From Bacillales bacterium (lineage in GTDB: Bacteria > Bacillota > Bacilli > Bacillales > DASSOY01), in contig DASSOY010000029.1 of NCBI GenBank assembly GCA_035700025.1, positions 25,360-89,359 on the forward strand: a DNA stretch of 64,000 bases, in the 5' to 3' direction. How positions within the stretch are numbered: position 1 is the stretch's first letter; each line of letters begins with the position of its first letter. The notes below the pieces were generated by a model. It ran no database searches and was not told the DNA's origin. It saw nothing but the letters and a program-made list of their open reading frames with translations. Below are positions 57,555 through 64,000 of this stretch, piece by piece. The position numbers were made by a program, and so were the translations under genes.

Positions 57555-59198
57555 GTGAAAACGAATGCGTTTTACCGAATCTACAAAATCGTTTCGATGG
57601 CCGTCCTTTTTTTGTTTCAGGTGATCTGGTTCGAAAAGCGTCATCGGATTTGGAACGAGAAAAGTGAGACAGACTGGGAAAATTTAATGAAGCGGCAAGC
57701 AGTCACGTATAAAAATACGGCGATTGAACTGGAAGGGTTGTTGATTAAACTCGGTCAATTCATGAGCGCCCGGGCCGACTTGCTTCCGCGGCCGTTCATC
57801 GACGAACTCGAAGGGCTCGTCGACAAGGTTCCGTCTTTGCCGTGGAAAGAGGCGAAAGAAACGCTTGAACGCTCATGGGATTGTCCTTACCGTGAACTCT
57901 TAAGTGAAATCGGTGAACAGCCGGTCGCTTCAGCTTCTATCGGGGAAGTGTACAAAGGGCGTTTGTACGACGGATCGGAAGTGGCGGTGAAAATTCAGCG
58001 GCGGGAAGTCGCAAAAATCATGCATATCGATTTTAAAGCGGTTCGGATCGTCGTTTGGCTCATCAAACGCTTGACTTCGTTCGGGAGAAAGATGAATATC
58101 GACGGTGTGTTTCGTGAACTCGTCGAGGTTACGCAAGCGGAACTCGATTTTCGTAAAGAATTGGAGAATGCGGCCTATTTCCGGGAGGCGTTTGCGGAAA
58201 ATGAGTCCGTATACATCCCGAGGTGTTACGAACAATACAGTACGAAAATGGTGCTCGTCATGGAATGGGTAGACGGTGCGCGCGTTTCTGATCGTGATTA
58301 TTTGCAAAGGTACCGTATCGATGCTGATCGGCTCGTAAACACGGTAATTGAATGTTTTTTGAAACAGATTCTCGAACTCGGAAAATTTCATGCCGACCCG
58401 CATCCCGGGAACATGCTCGTTCAAGCGGACGGCACGCTCATTTTAATCGATTTCGGGATGGTGAGCACCATCCGGCGCTCCGACGTAAAATCGATGGTTT
58501 CCCTTATTCAAGGACTGCTTTTCGAAGATTTCGGCAAAGTGTTCAAAGCGATGAATGAACTCGGATTTCTGCTCGCTTCTGCAGACGAAAGGGAGCTTGA
58601 GAACGGCATTCGCACTTTGCTGGATCTTTACGGGAACCGTGCCGGCAAAATGATGAACAAAGAGTTGCTCGAAGAAATTTTAACGGAAATCACGGAATTC
58701 ATCCATCGGCAACCGATTCAAATGCCGAGTGAATTTGCCTTTCTCGGCAGGGCGGTATCCGTGTTAATCGGCGTATTGTATCGCGTCACTCCGGAAATCG
58801 ATTTTGTCGAAAGCGCACGTCCCGTTTTGCTTAAATGGATGGATCGCCACCACTCCATGCGTGAGACGGCGGCCGATTACGTGAAAGACTGGACGAAACC
58901 GCTCGTGGAATTGCCGGCTTCCTTGCAAGCTTTTTTGTTGGCGCCTTCCCGCCGCATCGATTGGGAAAAACGAAAAACACGCGAACGTTACAAGCACGAA
59001 ATGTTCATGAGCGGCAAACGGTTTGCGGGCACGACTTTTTTACTCAGCCTCACCGCATTGTTCGCGGCAAAGCTTGTTCATGCAGGAACGTTGTCCGCTG
59101 GATGCGGGGGGGTCGCTGCGGCTGCGTGGGTTTATTACGTCGTTCTGTCGGTGCGGCAGTCAAGATGGTGTCGCAAGGTTCGCGATGAAAACAACTAA
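57555..59198 (+). CDS. ABC1/AarF/UbiB-family atypical protein kinase-like protein
   Basis: A 547-residue member of the ABC1/ADCK/UbiB family. The hallmark KxGQ motif appears as LIKLGQFMSARADLLP, the A-rich nucleotide loop region as ASASIGEVYKG, the catalytic loop as FHADPHPGNML and the metal motif as IDFGMV. The C-terminus carries two hydrophobic helices (after residue 490), a membrane anchor as in UbiB. Members support isoprenoid-quinone or lipid metabolism; menaquinone would be the quinone here (inference). GTG at 57555 follows GGGTGGGG. Alone between thrS and the infC leader. Confidence 0.9.
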   Translation: MKTNAFYRIYKIVSMAVLFLFQVIWFEKRHRIWNEKSETDWENLMKRQAVTYKNTAIELEGLLIKLGQFMSARADLLPRPFIDELEGLVDKVPSLPWKEAKETLERSWDCPYRELLSEIGEQPVASASIGEVYKGRLYDGSEVAVKIQRREVAKIMHIDFKAVRIVVWLIKRLTSFGRKMNIDGVFRELVEVTQAELDFRKELENAAYFREAFAENESVYIPRCYEQYSTKMVLVMEWVDGARVSDRDYLQRYRIDADRLVNTVIECFLKQILELGKFHADPHPGNMLVQADGTLILIDFGMVSTIRRSDVKSMVSLIQGLLFEDFGKVFKAMNELGFLLASADERELENGIRTLLDLYGNRAGKMMNKELLEEILTEITEFIHRQPIQMPSEFAFLGRAVSVLIGVLYRVTPEIDFVESARPVLLKWMDRHHSMRETAADYVKDWTKPLVELPASLQAFLLAPSRRIDWEKRKTRERYKHEMFMSGKRFAGTTFLLSLTALFAAKLVHAGTLSAGCGGVAAAAWVYYVVLSVRQSRWCRKVRDENN

Positions 59199-59209
59199 TC
59201 GGTGCAGGT

Positions 59210-59238
59210 TTGACATTACGATGCTCGCGTGATAAGAT
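59210..59238 (+). promoter_or_regulatory. SigA promoter for the infC-rpmI-rplT operon
   Basis: Perfect TTGACA, a 17-base spacer and TAAGAT (4 of 6), preceding a leader of about 180 bases. Confidence 0.72.
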
Positions 59239-59244
59239 TGTACA

Positions 59245-59378
59245 CGAATTTAAATATCCTTGAACCAAGCAGAAGCACCCGCTTCTCACCTGACTGACGC
59301 CCTTCGCGGTTGTCGGCTGGTACCGAACGATCGTACGATAGAACAAGTGTGGGTGTTGTATGCACTCACGCTTTTTTT
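59245..59378 (+). promoter_or_regulatory. L20-type autoregulatory leader with terminator
   Basis: Between the promoter and infC lies a structured leader; a 9-bp stem (GTGTGGGTG, 59347-59355, with CACTCACGC, two G-U) runs into seven T residues at 59372-59378. In B. subtilis L20 binds the infC leader and promotes termination at such an attenuator. Exact L20-binding bases were not mapped. Confidence 0.75.
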
Positions 59379-59422
59379 GTTCGGATAGACAGCGGTGAAC
59401 ATCGAATCGGAGGTGGCTTATA

Positions 59423-59947
59423 ATTAGTAAGGATATGATTGTGAATGAGGGCATTCGTGCCCGCGAGGTCCGTTTGATCGGACCGAACGGTGATCAAGTC
59501 GGAATCAAGTCGAAAAGAGAGGCTCTCGAGATGGCGCGCAACGCCAACTTGGATCTCGTCATGGTGGCTCCTAAGGCAAAACCGCCGGTTTGCCGGATCA
59601 TGGATTACGGAAAATACCGCTATGAACAGCAAAAGAAAGATAAGGAAGCGCGGAAGAAACAAAAAACGATCACCGTTAAAGAAATTCGCCTAAGCCCGAA
59701 GATTGAGGAACACGACTTCAACACAAAGCTGCGCAATGCGCGGAAGTTTCTCGAGAAAGGCGACAAAGTGAAGGCGAGCATCCGTTTCCGCGGACGGATG
59801 ATCACACACTCGGAAATCGGACGCGACGTATTGCTTCGCATGGCCAAAGAATGTGATGATCTTTCCGAGATCGAGCACAAGCCGAAAATGGACGGACGAA
59901 GCATGTTTTTGATTCTTGCGCCGACAAGCGACAGCAAAGACAACTAA
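59423..59947 (+). CDS. infC: Translation initiation factor IF-3
   Basis: A 174-residue IF3, which keeps the 30S subunit free and checks initiator tRNA pairing. The N-domain [15 protein letters not shown], linker and the C-domain [21 protein letters not shown] are intact. Start is ATT at 59423: GGAGGTGG lies 6 bases upstream and the reading begins (M)SKDMIVNEG, as in other Bacilli; the first ATG (59435) would be 18 bases from the ribosome site. An AUU start makes infC translation depend on IF3 level (known feedback). Heads the infC-rpmI-rplT operon. Confidence 0.95.
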   Translation: MSKDMIVNEGIRAREVRLIGPNGDQVGIKSKREALEMARNANLDLVMVAPKAKPPVCRIMDYGKYRYEQQKKDKEARKKQKTITVKEIRLSPKIEEHDFNTKLRNARKFLEKGDKVKASIRFRGRMITHSEIGRDVLLRMAKECDDLSEIEHKPKMDGRSMFLILAPTSDSKDN

Positions 59948-60006
59948 CATGAGCATGGCTGCCAATCATTAATGCAGTTGGCCAAACGGAATAGGAGGGT
60001 ACAAAC

Positions 60007-60201
60007 ATGCCGAAAATGAAAACGCACAAAGGGGCCGCGAAACGTTTCAAAACGACCGGAAGCGGAAAAGTGAAGCGCAATCATCGCGATTCCAACCACT
60101 ACTTGAGAAACAAATCGCCGAAACAAAAGCGGAACAATCGTCATGGTGCACTTGTGGCGAAAAGTGACGAGAAAAACATTAAAGAATTGCTGAACAGCTA
60201 A
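60007..60201 (+). CDS. rpmI: Ribosomal protein L35
   Basis: A 64-residue basic 50S protein, [20 protein letters not shown] and [12 protein letters not shown] segments matching L35. AGGAGGGTACAAAC precedes the ATG. Middle gene of the infC operon, 59 bases after infC and 15 before rplT. Confidence 0.97.
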   Translation: MPKMKTHKGAAKRFKTTGSGKVKRNHRDSNHYLRNKSPKQKRNNRHGALVAKSDEKNIKELLNS

Positions 60202-60216
60202 GAGGAGGTTAGATCG

Positions 60217-60576
60217 ATGCCAAGAGTTAAAGGTGGATATGTAACGAGACGCCGTCGTAAAAAAGTGCTGAAGTTGGCAAGAGGCTATTTCGGCGCAAAG
60301 CATAAATTGTTCAAAGTAGCGCAACAGCAAGTATTTAAATCGATGCAGTACGCTTACCGCGATCGTCGCCAGCGCAAGCGCGACTTCCGTAAGTTGTGGA
60401 TCGCGCGGATCAACGCAGCGGCGCGCAACAACGGCATTTCCTACAGCCGTTTGATGTACGGGTTAAAACAAGCCGACGTACAAATCAACCGAAAAATGCT
60501 CGCCGACCTTGCCGTTCACGACGAAAAAGCTTTCGCTGAGCTGGCAAACAAAGCAAAGGAAAAATTAAACGCGTAA
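60217..60576 (+). CDS. rplT: Ribosomal protein L20
   Basis: A 119-residue 23S-rRNA-binding assembly protein; [36 protein letters not shown] and [20 protein letters not shown] are typical. Assembly-initiating L20 also represses its own operon through the leader at 59245-59378. AAGAGGAGG precedes the ATG; a strong terminator follows. Confidence 0.98.
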   Translation: MPRVKGGYVTRRRRKKVLKLARGYFGAKHKLFKVAQQQVFKSMQYAYRDRRQRKRDFRKLWIARINAAARNNGISYSRLMYGLKQADVQINRKMLADLAVHDEKAFAELANKAKEKLNA

Positions 60577-60590
60577 CCTTGAACGAAATG

Positions 60591-60632
60591 CTGACTGGAC
60601 CGGTTGTTAACGAACGGTCCAGTCAGTTTTTC
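60591..60632 (+). terminator. Intrinsic terminator after rplT
   Basis: A perfect 12-bp stem CTGACTGGACCG/CGGTCCAGTCAG with a 12-base loop is followed by TTTTT. Confidence 0.92.
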
Positions 60633-60741
60633 TATGCGCTCTATGCATGACATCGTCCGGCGATCTTATGATTGGGTACCGCGGTCCTGTCATAAAGGCT
60701 CGTCTTATGTCATATTATAGGATCGAGAGGAGGCGTTCCGG

Positions 60742-61320
60742 ATGGATAAGGTGTCCGCGGTGTTCGTCCATCTTTTGCAAACGAGCGGGATGTTTGCTCC
60801 ATTCGCTTTTATCTTGCTTCATCTTGCCCGGCAATTTGTCTTCGTCCCGGTCAGTTTGATTTGCATGATCGGCGGCGTTTTTTTTGGCGCGGTGTACGGA
60901 ACGGTTTATTCAGTCATTGGACTGACCTTGGCCAGCATTTGTTTTTATTTTTTTTTCAAAAGATCTCCGGCTTTTTTCAAGAAACTCGGCAAGTGGAAAA
61001 AGAAAGCGTTCAGAAACCGTCGTCCGTTGTCTTTCGGGCAAATGGCGATTTTGCGGTTGATTCCTTTCGTTCACTTTCATCTCATTTCGCTCTGCATCAT
61101 CGAAGCGGCTTCCGGTTTTAAGGACTACACGAAGCATTCTTTCTACGCCAACGTCCCGCTCGCGTTTTTTTATACGGCTTGCGGCCAATGGATCGGCCGT
61201 TTGTCGCCGGAAACGATCCTTGTTGTGTTCGCGGTCCTTTTCGTTCTGTTTTACTTGTTGCGGAAGCGTGAATGGATCGTAAAGTGGGATGATTTTTTTC
61301 ATTACGAAAAGGCTTCTTAG
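60742..61320 (+). CDS. TVP38/TMEM64 (DedA superfamily) membrane protein
   Basis: A 192-residue polytopic protein of the TVP38/TMEM64 (VTT) group. The segment VFVPVSLICMIGGVFFGAVYGTVYSVIGLTLAS fits the family's first helix pair with re-entrant Gly-rich turns, followed by FGQMAILRLIPFVHFHLISL (the conserved R-x-x-P-F/L motif) and a terminal basic tail. Relatives act in membrane lipid transbilayer movement (DedA: undecaprenyl phosphate recycling); the substrate here is unknown. GAGAGGAGG precedes the ATG. Monocistronic. Confidence 0.85.
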   Translation: MDKVSAVFVHLLQTSGMFAPFAFILLHLARQFVFVPVSLICMIGGVFFGAVYGTVYSVIGLTLASICFYFFFKRSPAFFKKLGKWKKKAFRNRRPLSFGQMAILRLIPFVHFHLISLCIIEAASGFKDYTKHSFYANVPLAFFYTACGQWIGRLSPETILVVFAVLFVLFYLLRKREWIVKWDDFFHYEKAS

Positions 61321-61366
61321 CCTGACGGAGCGCTGCCGGAAAAGGTATCGAGCGCATTACAAACAA

Positions 61367-61416
61367 CCTTGCTTCAAACGGAATCGTACGGAGACCGTTG
61401 AGGCAAGGCTTTTTTG
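61367..61416 (+). terminator. Terminator downstream of the TVP38 gene
   Basis: Arms CCTTGCTTCAAACGG and CCGTTGAGGCAAGG pair over 14 bp with one bulged A and one G-U, followed by TTTTTT. Confidence 0.78.
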
Positions 61417-61539
61417 ATTTGATCGGAAATCGGGGATCGGAACTTTCGGTTGTTCGCATTTCGAGCGGGACGTTAAGGGTCAGGGAAAATCAGAAGTGAC
61501 TTATGTGTTTTCTCGCAACCTTACGGGCTGGGCCAAATT

Positions 61540-61926
61540 TCAGCGATGTTTTAAAAAATCGTCGACCGGGCTTTGCCATTCGATGTCGGCATGCGGGTAG
61601 ATGGCGTAAATTTCTTTTTCGATCGCATAAAAGTCTTCTCGCTGCAACCCGAACAGGCTTCCCGCGTCGACGATTCGCATGATGATTGATGAGACGACGA
61701 ACGCGTTCTCTGAGTTCCCGACATACTTCTCTCCTTCAAAATCTACGCCCTTATAAGTGATAAACATGTTTTTCCTTGCATCTTTCGGGTCGTCCAGCAT
61801 GGAGAATTGTTTCTTCCGCCGGGCCGCTTCCCATTTGCGTTTCGGATCTTTCGCGTATTTCCAGGCGCTGTATACGAGGATGGCCAAGGCGGACAAGAAC
61901 AGCAAACGAAACATCCATACGATCAA
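61540..61926 (-). CDS. ysdB: YsdB, SigW-pathway-associated membrane protein
   Basis: A 128-residue protein with one N-terminal membrane helix (MFRLLFLSALAILVYSAWKY) and a soluble domain with KKQFSMLDDPKDARKNMFITYKG and GVDFEGEKYVGNS. It matches B. subtilis YsdB in size, sequence feel and its place near rplT and ysdC. B. subtilis YsdB has been linked to SigW-dependent gene expression. TTG at 61926 lies 7 bases after GAGGTGA. Convergent with the TVP38 gene and divergent from the dUTPase gene. Confidence 0.85.
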   Translation of the reverse strand: MIVWMFRLLFLSALAILVYSAWKYAKDPKRKWEAARRKKQFSMLDDPKDARKNMFITYKGVDFEGEKYVGNSENAFVVSSIIMRIVDAGSLFGLQREDFYAIEKEIYAIYPHADIEWQSPVDDFLKHR

Positions 61927-62018
61927 TGGAAGTCACCTCGATTTTATGAGCTTCACACGAACAAAAAGATGCCCGATTCTCTATACTTACGAATCCGCAC
62001 GTAAAAAGTTTCGGTCGA

Positions 62019-62027
62019 TGTTATAAT
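62019..62027 (+). promoter_or_regulatory. Extended -10 promoter for the dUTPase-ysdC unit
   Basis: TGTTATAAT lies 34 bases before the dUTPase start; no clear -35. Confidence 0.5.
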
Positions 62028-62060
62028 GAATGTACAATCTTTCGGAAAGGACGACAAGGG

Positions 62061-62552
62061 ATGAACGGATTGGACGTAAAACGGTTGTTGCAGATGCAAG
62101 CCAAACTGGACGACCATATTGAGCGGGAACACGGGCTCAAAGAAGTGGACACGACGGAAGAAAAACTGCTTGCTCTGCAAGTGGAACTTGGGGAACTGGC
62201 GAACGAAACGCGCTGCTTCAAATTTTGGAGCTTGAAACCAGCTTCGGATCGCAATGTCATTTTGGAAGAGTACGTGGACGGCCTTCATTTTATTTTATCG
62301 CTCGGTCTTTCTTTCGCTTACGATTGGAAGCCTGAATCGGTTGAGGGCGAGGAAACGCTCGTTTCGGCATTTTTGCGAACGTTCGAACGCATTGCCGCAT
62401 TCCGGAACGCGCCGACGGAACACCATTACAACGTATTGTTTTCAACTTACTTAATGCTCGGCGAGCAGCTCGGTTTTTCCGGAGTCGATATTCAATCGGC
62501 TTACGAAGATAAAAACGCGACCAATCACGAAAGACAAGAACAAGGATACTAA
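62061..62552 (+). CDS. Dimeric dUTPase-family (all-alpha NTP pyrophosphatase) protein
   Basis: A 163-residue helical protein of the dimeric dUTPase/MazG-like superfamily, expected to hydrolyse dUTP or a related nucleotide and keep uracil out of DNA. The metal-binding acidic motifs are seen as LQVELGELANETRCFKFWS and EEYVDGLHFILS (ExxxD). Nucleotide specificity is inferred from the family. AAGGACGACAAGGG precedes the ATG. ysdC follows after a short gap. Confidence 0.87.
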   Translation: MNGLDVKRLLQMQAKLDDHIEREHGLKEVDTTEEKLLALQVELGELANETRCFKFWSLKPASDRNVILEEYVDGLHFILSLGLSFAYDWKPESVEGEETLVSAFLRTFERIAAFRNAPTEHHYNVLFSTYLMLGEQLGFSGVDIQSAYEDKNATNHERQEQGY

Positions 62553-62588
62553 GTTTTGTACGTACATACGACGGAAAGGGGAATCGTC

Positions 62589-63668
62589 TTGGACAGCCAG
62601 ATGCGAATGTTAAAGGATTTGACGGATGCGATCGGCGTTTCCGGAAATGAACGCGATGCGCGGGAAGTGATGAGAAAATATATTGAACCGTACGTGGATC
62701 ACGTGGAAACGGACAATCTCGGAAGCTTGGTGGCGGTAAAAAAAGGGCGGGTCGACGGGCCGAAAATCATGATCGCCGGACATCTCGACGAGGTCGGGTT
62801 TATGGTGACGCAAATCGACGAAAACGGCTATTTGCGGTTTCAAACGATCGGGGGATGGTGGTCGCAAGTGATGCTTGCGCAGCGCGTCGTGGTGCAGACG
62901 AGCGATCATGGCGAAGTGCCGGGCGTGATCGGCTCGAAACCGCCGCACATACTATCTTTGGAAGCACGCAAGAAAGCGGCGAATATGGAGGACATGTTCA
63001 TTGACGTCGGGGCGGAGGACCGCGCGGAAGCCGAGGCGTTCGGTATCCGTCCAGGCGACTCGATCGTGCTGGCACCGCAGTTCACGGTGATGAAAAACGA
63101 GAAATACCTTGTCAATAAAGCGTGGGACAATCGGATTGGGTGTGCACTTGCGATCGACGTATTGAAAAACTTGCAAGGCGTCGATCATCCGAATGTCGTG
63201 TACGGGGTTGGAACGGTGCAAGAAGAAGTGGGATCGAGGGGGGCAAAAACGTCGGCGCGGTTGATTGGACCGGATATCGGTATTGCTGTCGACGCCGGCG
63301 TAGCCGGCGATGTTCCGGGCATCAGCGAGAAAGATGCGATGGGAAAATGCGGGAAGGGTCCGCAAATCGTCATGTATGAAGCGACACTCATTTCCCATAA
63401 AGGGTTGCGCGATTTTGTCACCGGCCTAGCCGATGAAATGGGCATTCCTTTCCAATACGACGTGATTAAAGGCGGATTTACTGACGGCGGGGCGATTCAT
63501 TTGACGGCGGCCGGCGTTCCGGCGCTCACGCTCTCCGTTCCGACGCGGTATTTGCATACCGGCGCCTCAATGCTGAACACGGATGATTACGTTCAAGCGG
63601 TTCGTCTCGTGACCGAACTCGTGAAACGGCTTGATGCGAAAACCGTGCATGAAATCACGTACGCTTAA
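62589..63668 (+). CDS. ysdC: M42-family aminopeptidase/glucanase-like YsdC
   Basis: A 359-residue M42 metallopeptidase (B. subtilis YsdC about 361). Metal and catalytic residues appear in order: [30 protein letters not shown] (catalytic Glu-Glu), [12 protein letters not shown] and the terminal [11 protein letters not shown] metal His. Family members are dodecameric aminopeptidases trimming peptides in the cytoplasm. TTG at 62589 with GGAAAGGGG upstream is preferred to the frame opening at 62556. A hairpin follows. Confidence 0.92.
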   Translation: MDSQMRMLKDLTDAIGVSGNERDAREVMRKYIEPYVDHVETDNLGSLVAVKKGRVDGPKIMIAGHLDEVGFMVTQIDENGYLRFQTIGGWWSQVMLAQRVVVQTSDHGEVPGVIGSKPPHILSLEARKKAANMEDMFIDVGAEDRAEAEAFGIRPGDSIVLAPQFTVMKNEKYLVNKAWDNRIGCALAIDVLKNLQGVDHPNVVYGVGTVQEEVGSRGAKTSARLIGPDIGIAVDAGVAGDVPGISEKDAMGKCGKGPQIVMYEATLISHKGLRDFVTGLADEMGIPFQYDVIKGGFTDGGAIHLTAAGVPALTLSVPTRYLHTGASMLNTDDYVQAVRLVTELVKRLDAKTVHEITYA

Positions 63669-63865
63669 CAGACGAAGTCGGTGTCACCAAAAGCCTGGTT
63701 TTTGGTGACACCTTGATTATGAAATTATCGCTCACCTGTGTGCTTATTTTCTTTAAAAATCCAGTTTTCCGATGAAATCGCGCATGAGAAGCGTTATCTT
63801 GCGAAACTAAGCGAATTCCAACGCTGATTTTCACTTTTTAAGGAAAATAGCGTTCCTAGTGATCG
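63669..63865. other. Intergenic stretch between ysdC and the intron-like element
   Basis: Contains the inverted repeat at 63680-63712 and AT-rich sequence with a short dyad AGGAA/TTCCT at 63841-63857. No gene seen. Confidence 0.5.
63680..63712 (+). repeat. Perfect 13-bp inverted repeat after ysdC
   Basis: GGTGTCACCAAAA pairs with TTTTGGTGACACC across a 7-base loop. There is no T-run beyond the arm on the plus strand, but it probably terminates ysdC transcription; it may be a dispersed Bacillales repeat. Confidence 0.7.
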
Positions 63866-64000
63866 ATGCGCGCCTAGCGAAGCTAGGCATAACTAGCCGG
63901 TGGAAGTCCGGTCGAGGTAAGGGTCAAGCCGCCTCGTAGCTAGCAGGCAGGCATGGGAGAAATCCGATGATCTGAAGCCCTGCGAAAAGCGATGCCCTGC
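63866..64000 (+). mobile_element. 5' end (domain I) of a group II intron-like ribozyme, cut by window edge
   Basis: From about 63866 the sequence is strongly structured: a hairpin GCCTAGC-GAA-GCTAGGC, GCCGG-TGGAAG-TCCGG, then GAGGTAAGG ... GCCGCCTCGTAGCTAGC, and GATGATCTGAAG near the end. This succession is like the first part of domain I of bacterial group IIC/IIB introns (compare the layout of the Oceanobacillus iheyensis intron, GTGAGAGTCC ... ATCTGAAG). The exact 5' splice site is unclear. The reverse transcriptase frame and domains V and VI would lie beyond the window. Confidence 0.65.

Overview
The window reads as chromosomal DNA of an endospore-forming Bacillaceae (order Bacillales) species with fairly high GC for that group. 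The case rests on Bacillus subtilis-like gene order over most of the window (ytkL, ytoI, ytpI, nrnA, ytrI, ytrH, dnaE, ytsJ, accD, accA, pfkA, pyk; citZ, icd, mdh; phoP, phoR, polA, mutM, coaE, gapB, speD; nrdR, dnaB, dnaI, ytxC, thrS; infC, rpmI, rplT; ysdB, ysdC), on sporulation genes (ytrH, ytrI, ytxC, a SleL-like cortex hydrolase), on a thrS T-box leader and an L20-type leader, and on AGGAGG ribosome sites. TTG start codons are unusually frequent. The genus cannot be fixed from sequence alone.

Layout. 1-8 kb: the 5' part of a KtrB/TrkH potassium transporter (minus strand, cut by the window edge), an NhaC-type antiporter, a three-LysM SleL-like glycosidase, a Dps protein, a small redox and sulfur cluster, and YtkL. 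8-22.5 kb: NrnA, YtrHI, the DnaE polymerase, and a central-metabolism block running from malic enzyme through acetyl-CoA carboxylase, phosphofructokinase and pyruvate kinase to a thioesterase and FxsA. 22.5-27.5 kb: YtvI and the TCA operon citZ-icd-mdh.

27.5-42.3 kb is the part that departs from the B. subtilis map, where mdh is followed directly by phoPR. About 15 kb of envelope-lipid and phosphate genes sit here: an O-antigen-ligase-like membrane protein, a UgtP/MGDG-synthase-family glycosyltransferase, a PAP2 phosphatase, MprF, a UDP-sulfoquinovose synthase (SqdB/SQD1), its partner glycosyltransferase (SqdX/SQD2-like), a GtrA-like protein, and then pstS-pstC-pstA-pstB-pstB-phoU. The pst operon has a textbook PhoP box of 11-bp-spaced repeats and leads into two tandem phoP-type regulators and one phoR whose extracytoplasmic sensor loop is nearly absent. 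The inferred theme is phosphate scavenging linked to replacement of phospholipid by phosphorus-free sulfolipid and glycolipid. Sulfolipid synthesis is unusual for Bacillaceae, and this is the most interesting finding of the window.

45-64 kb returns to conserved core: DNA repair (polA, mutM), coaE, gluconeogenic gapB with two candidate CcpN operators, speD, the dnaB-dnaI primosome pair, ytxC behind a hairpin that overlaps its ribosome site, T-box-controlled thrS, an ABC1/UbiB-family kinase, infC (ATT start)-rpmI-rplT behind an attenuator leader, a TVP38 membrane protein, ysdB, a dimeric dUTPase-family protein and the M42 peptidase ysdC. The last ~135 bases look like the 5' end (domain I) of a group II intron running out of the window.

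Start codons were chosen by Shine-Dalgarno spacing and family length and often differ from the longest open frame. All similarity statements come from recognition of the sequences, not from database searches.
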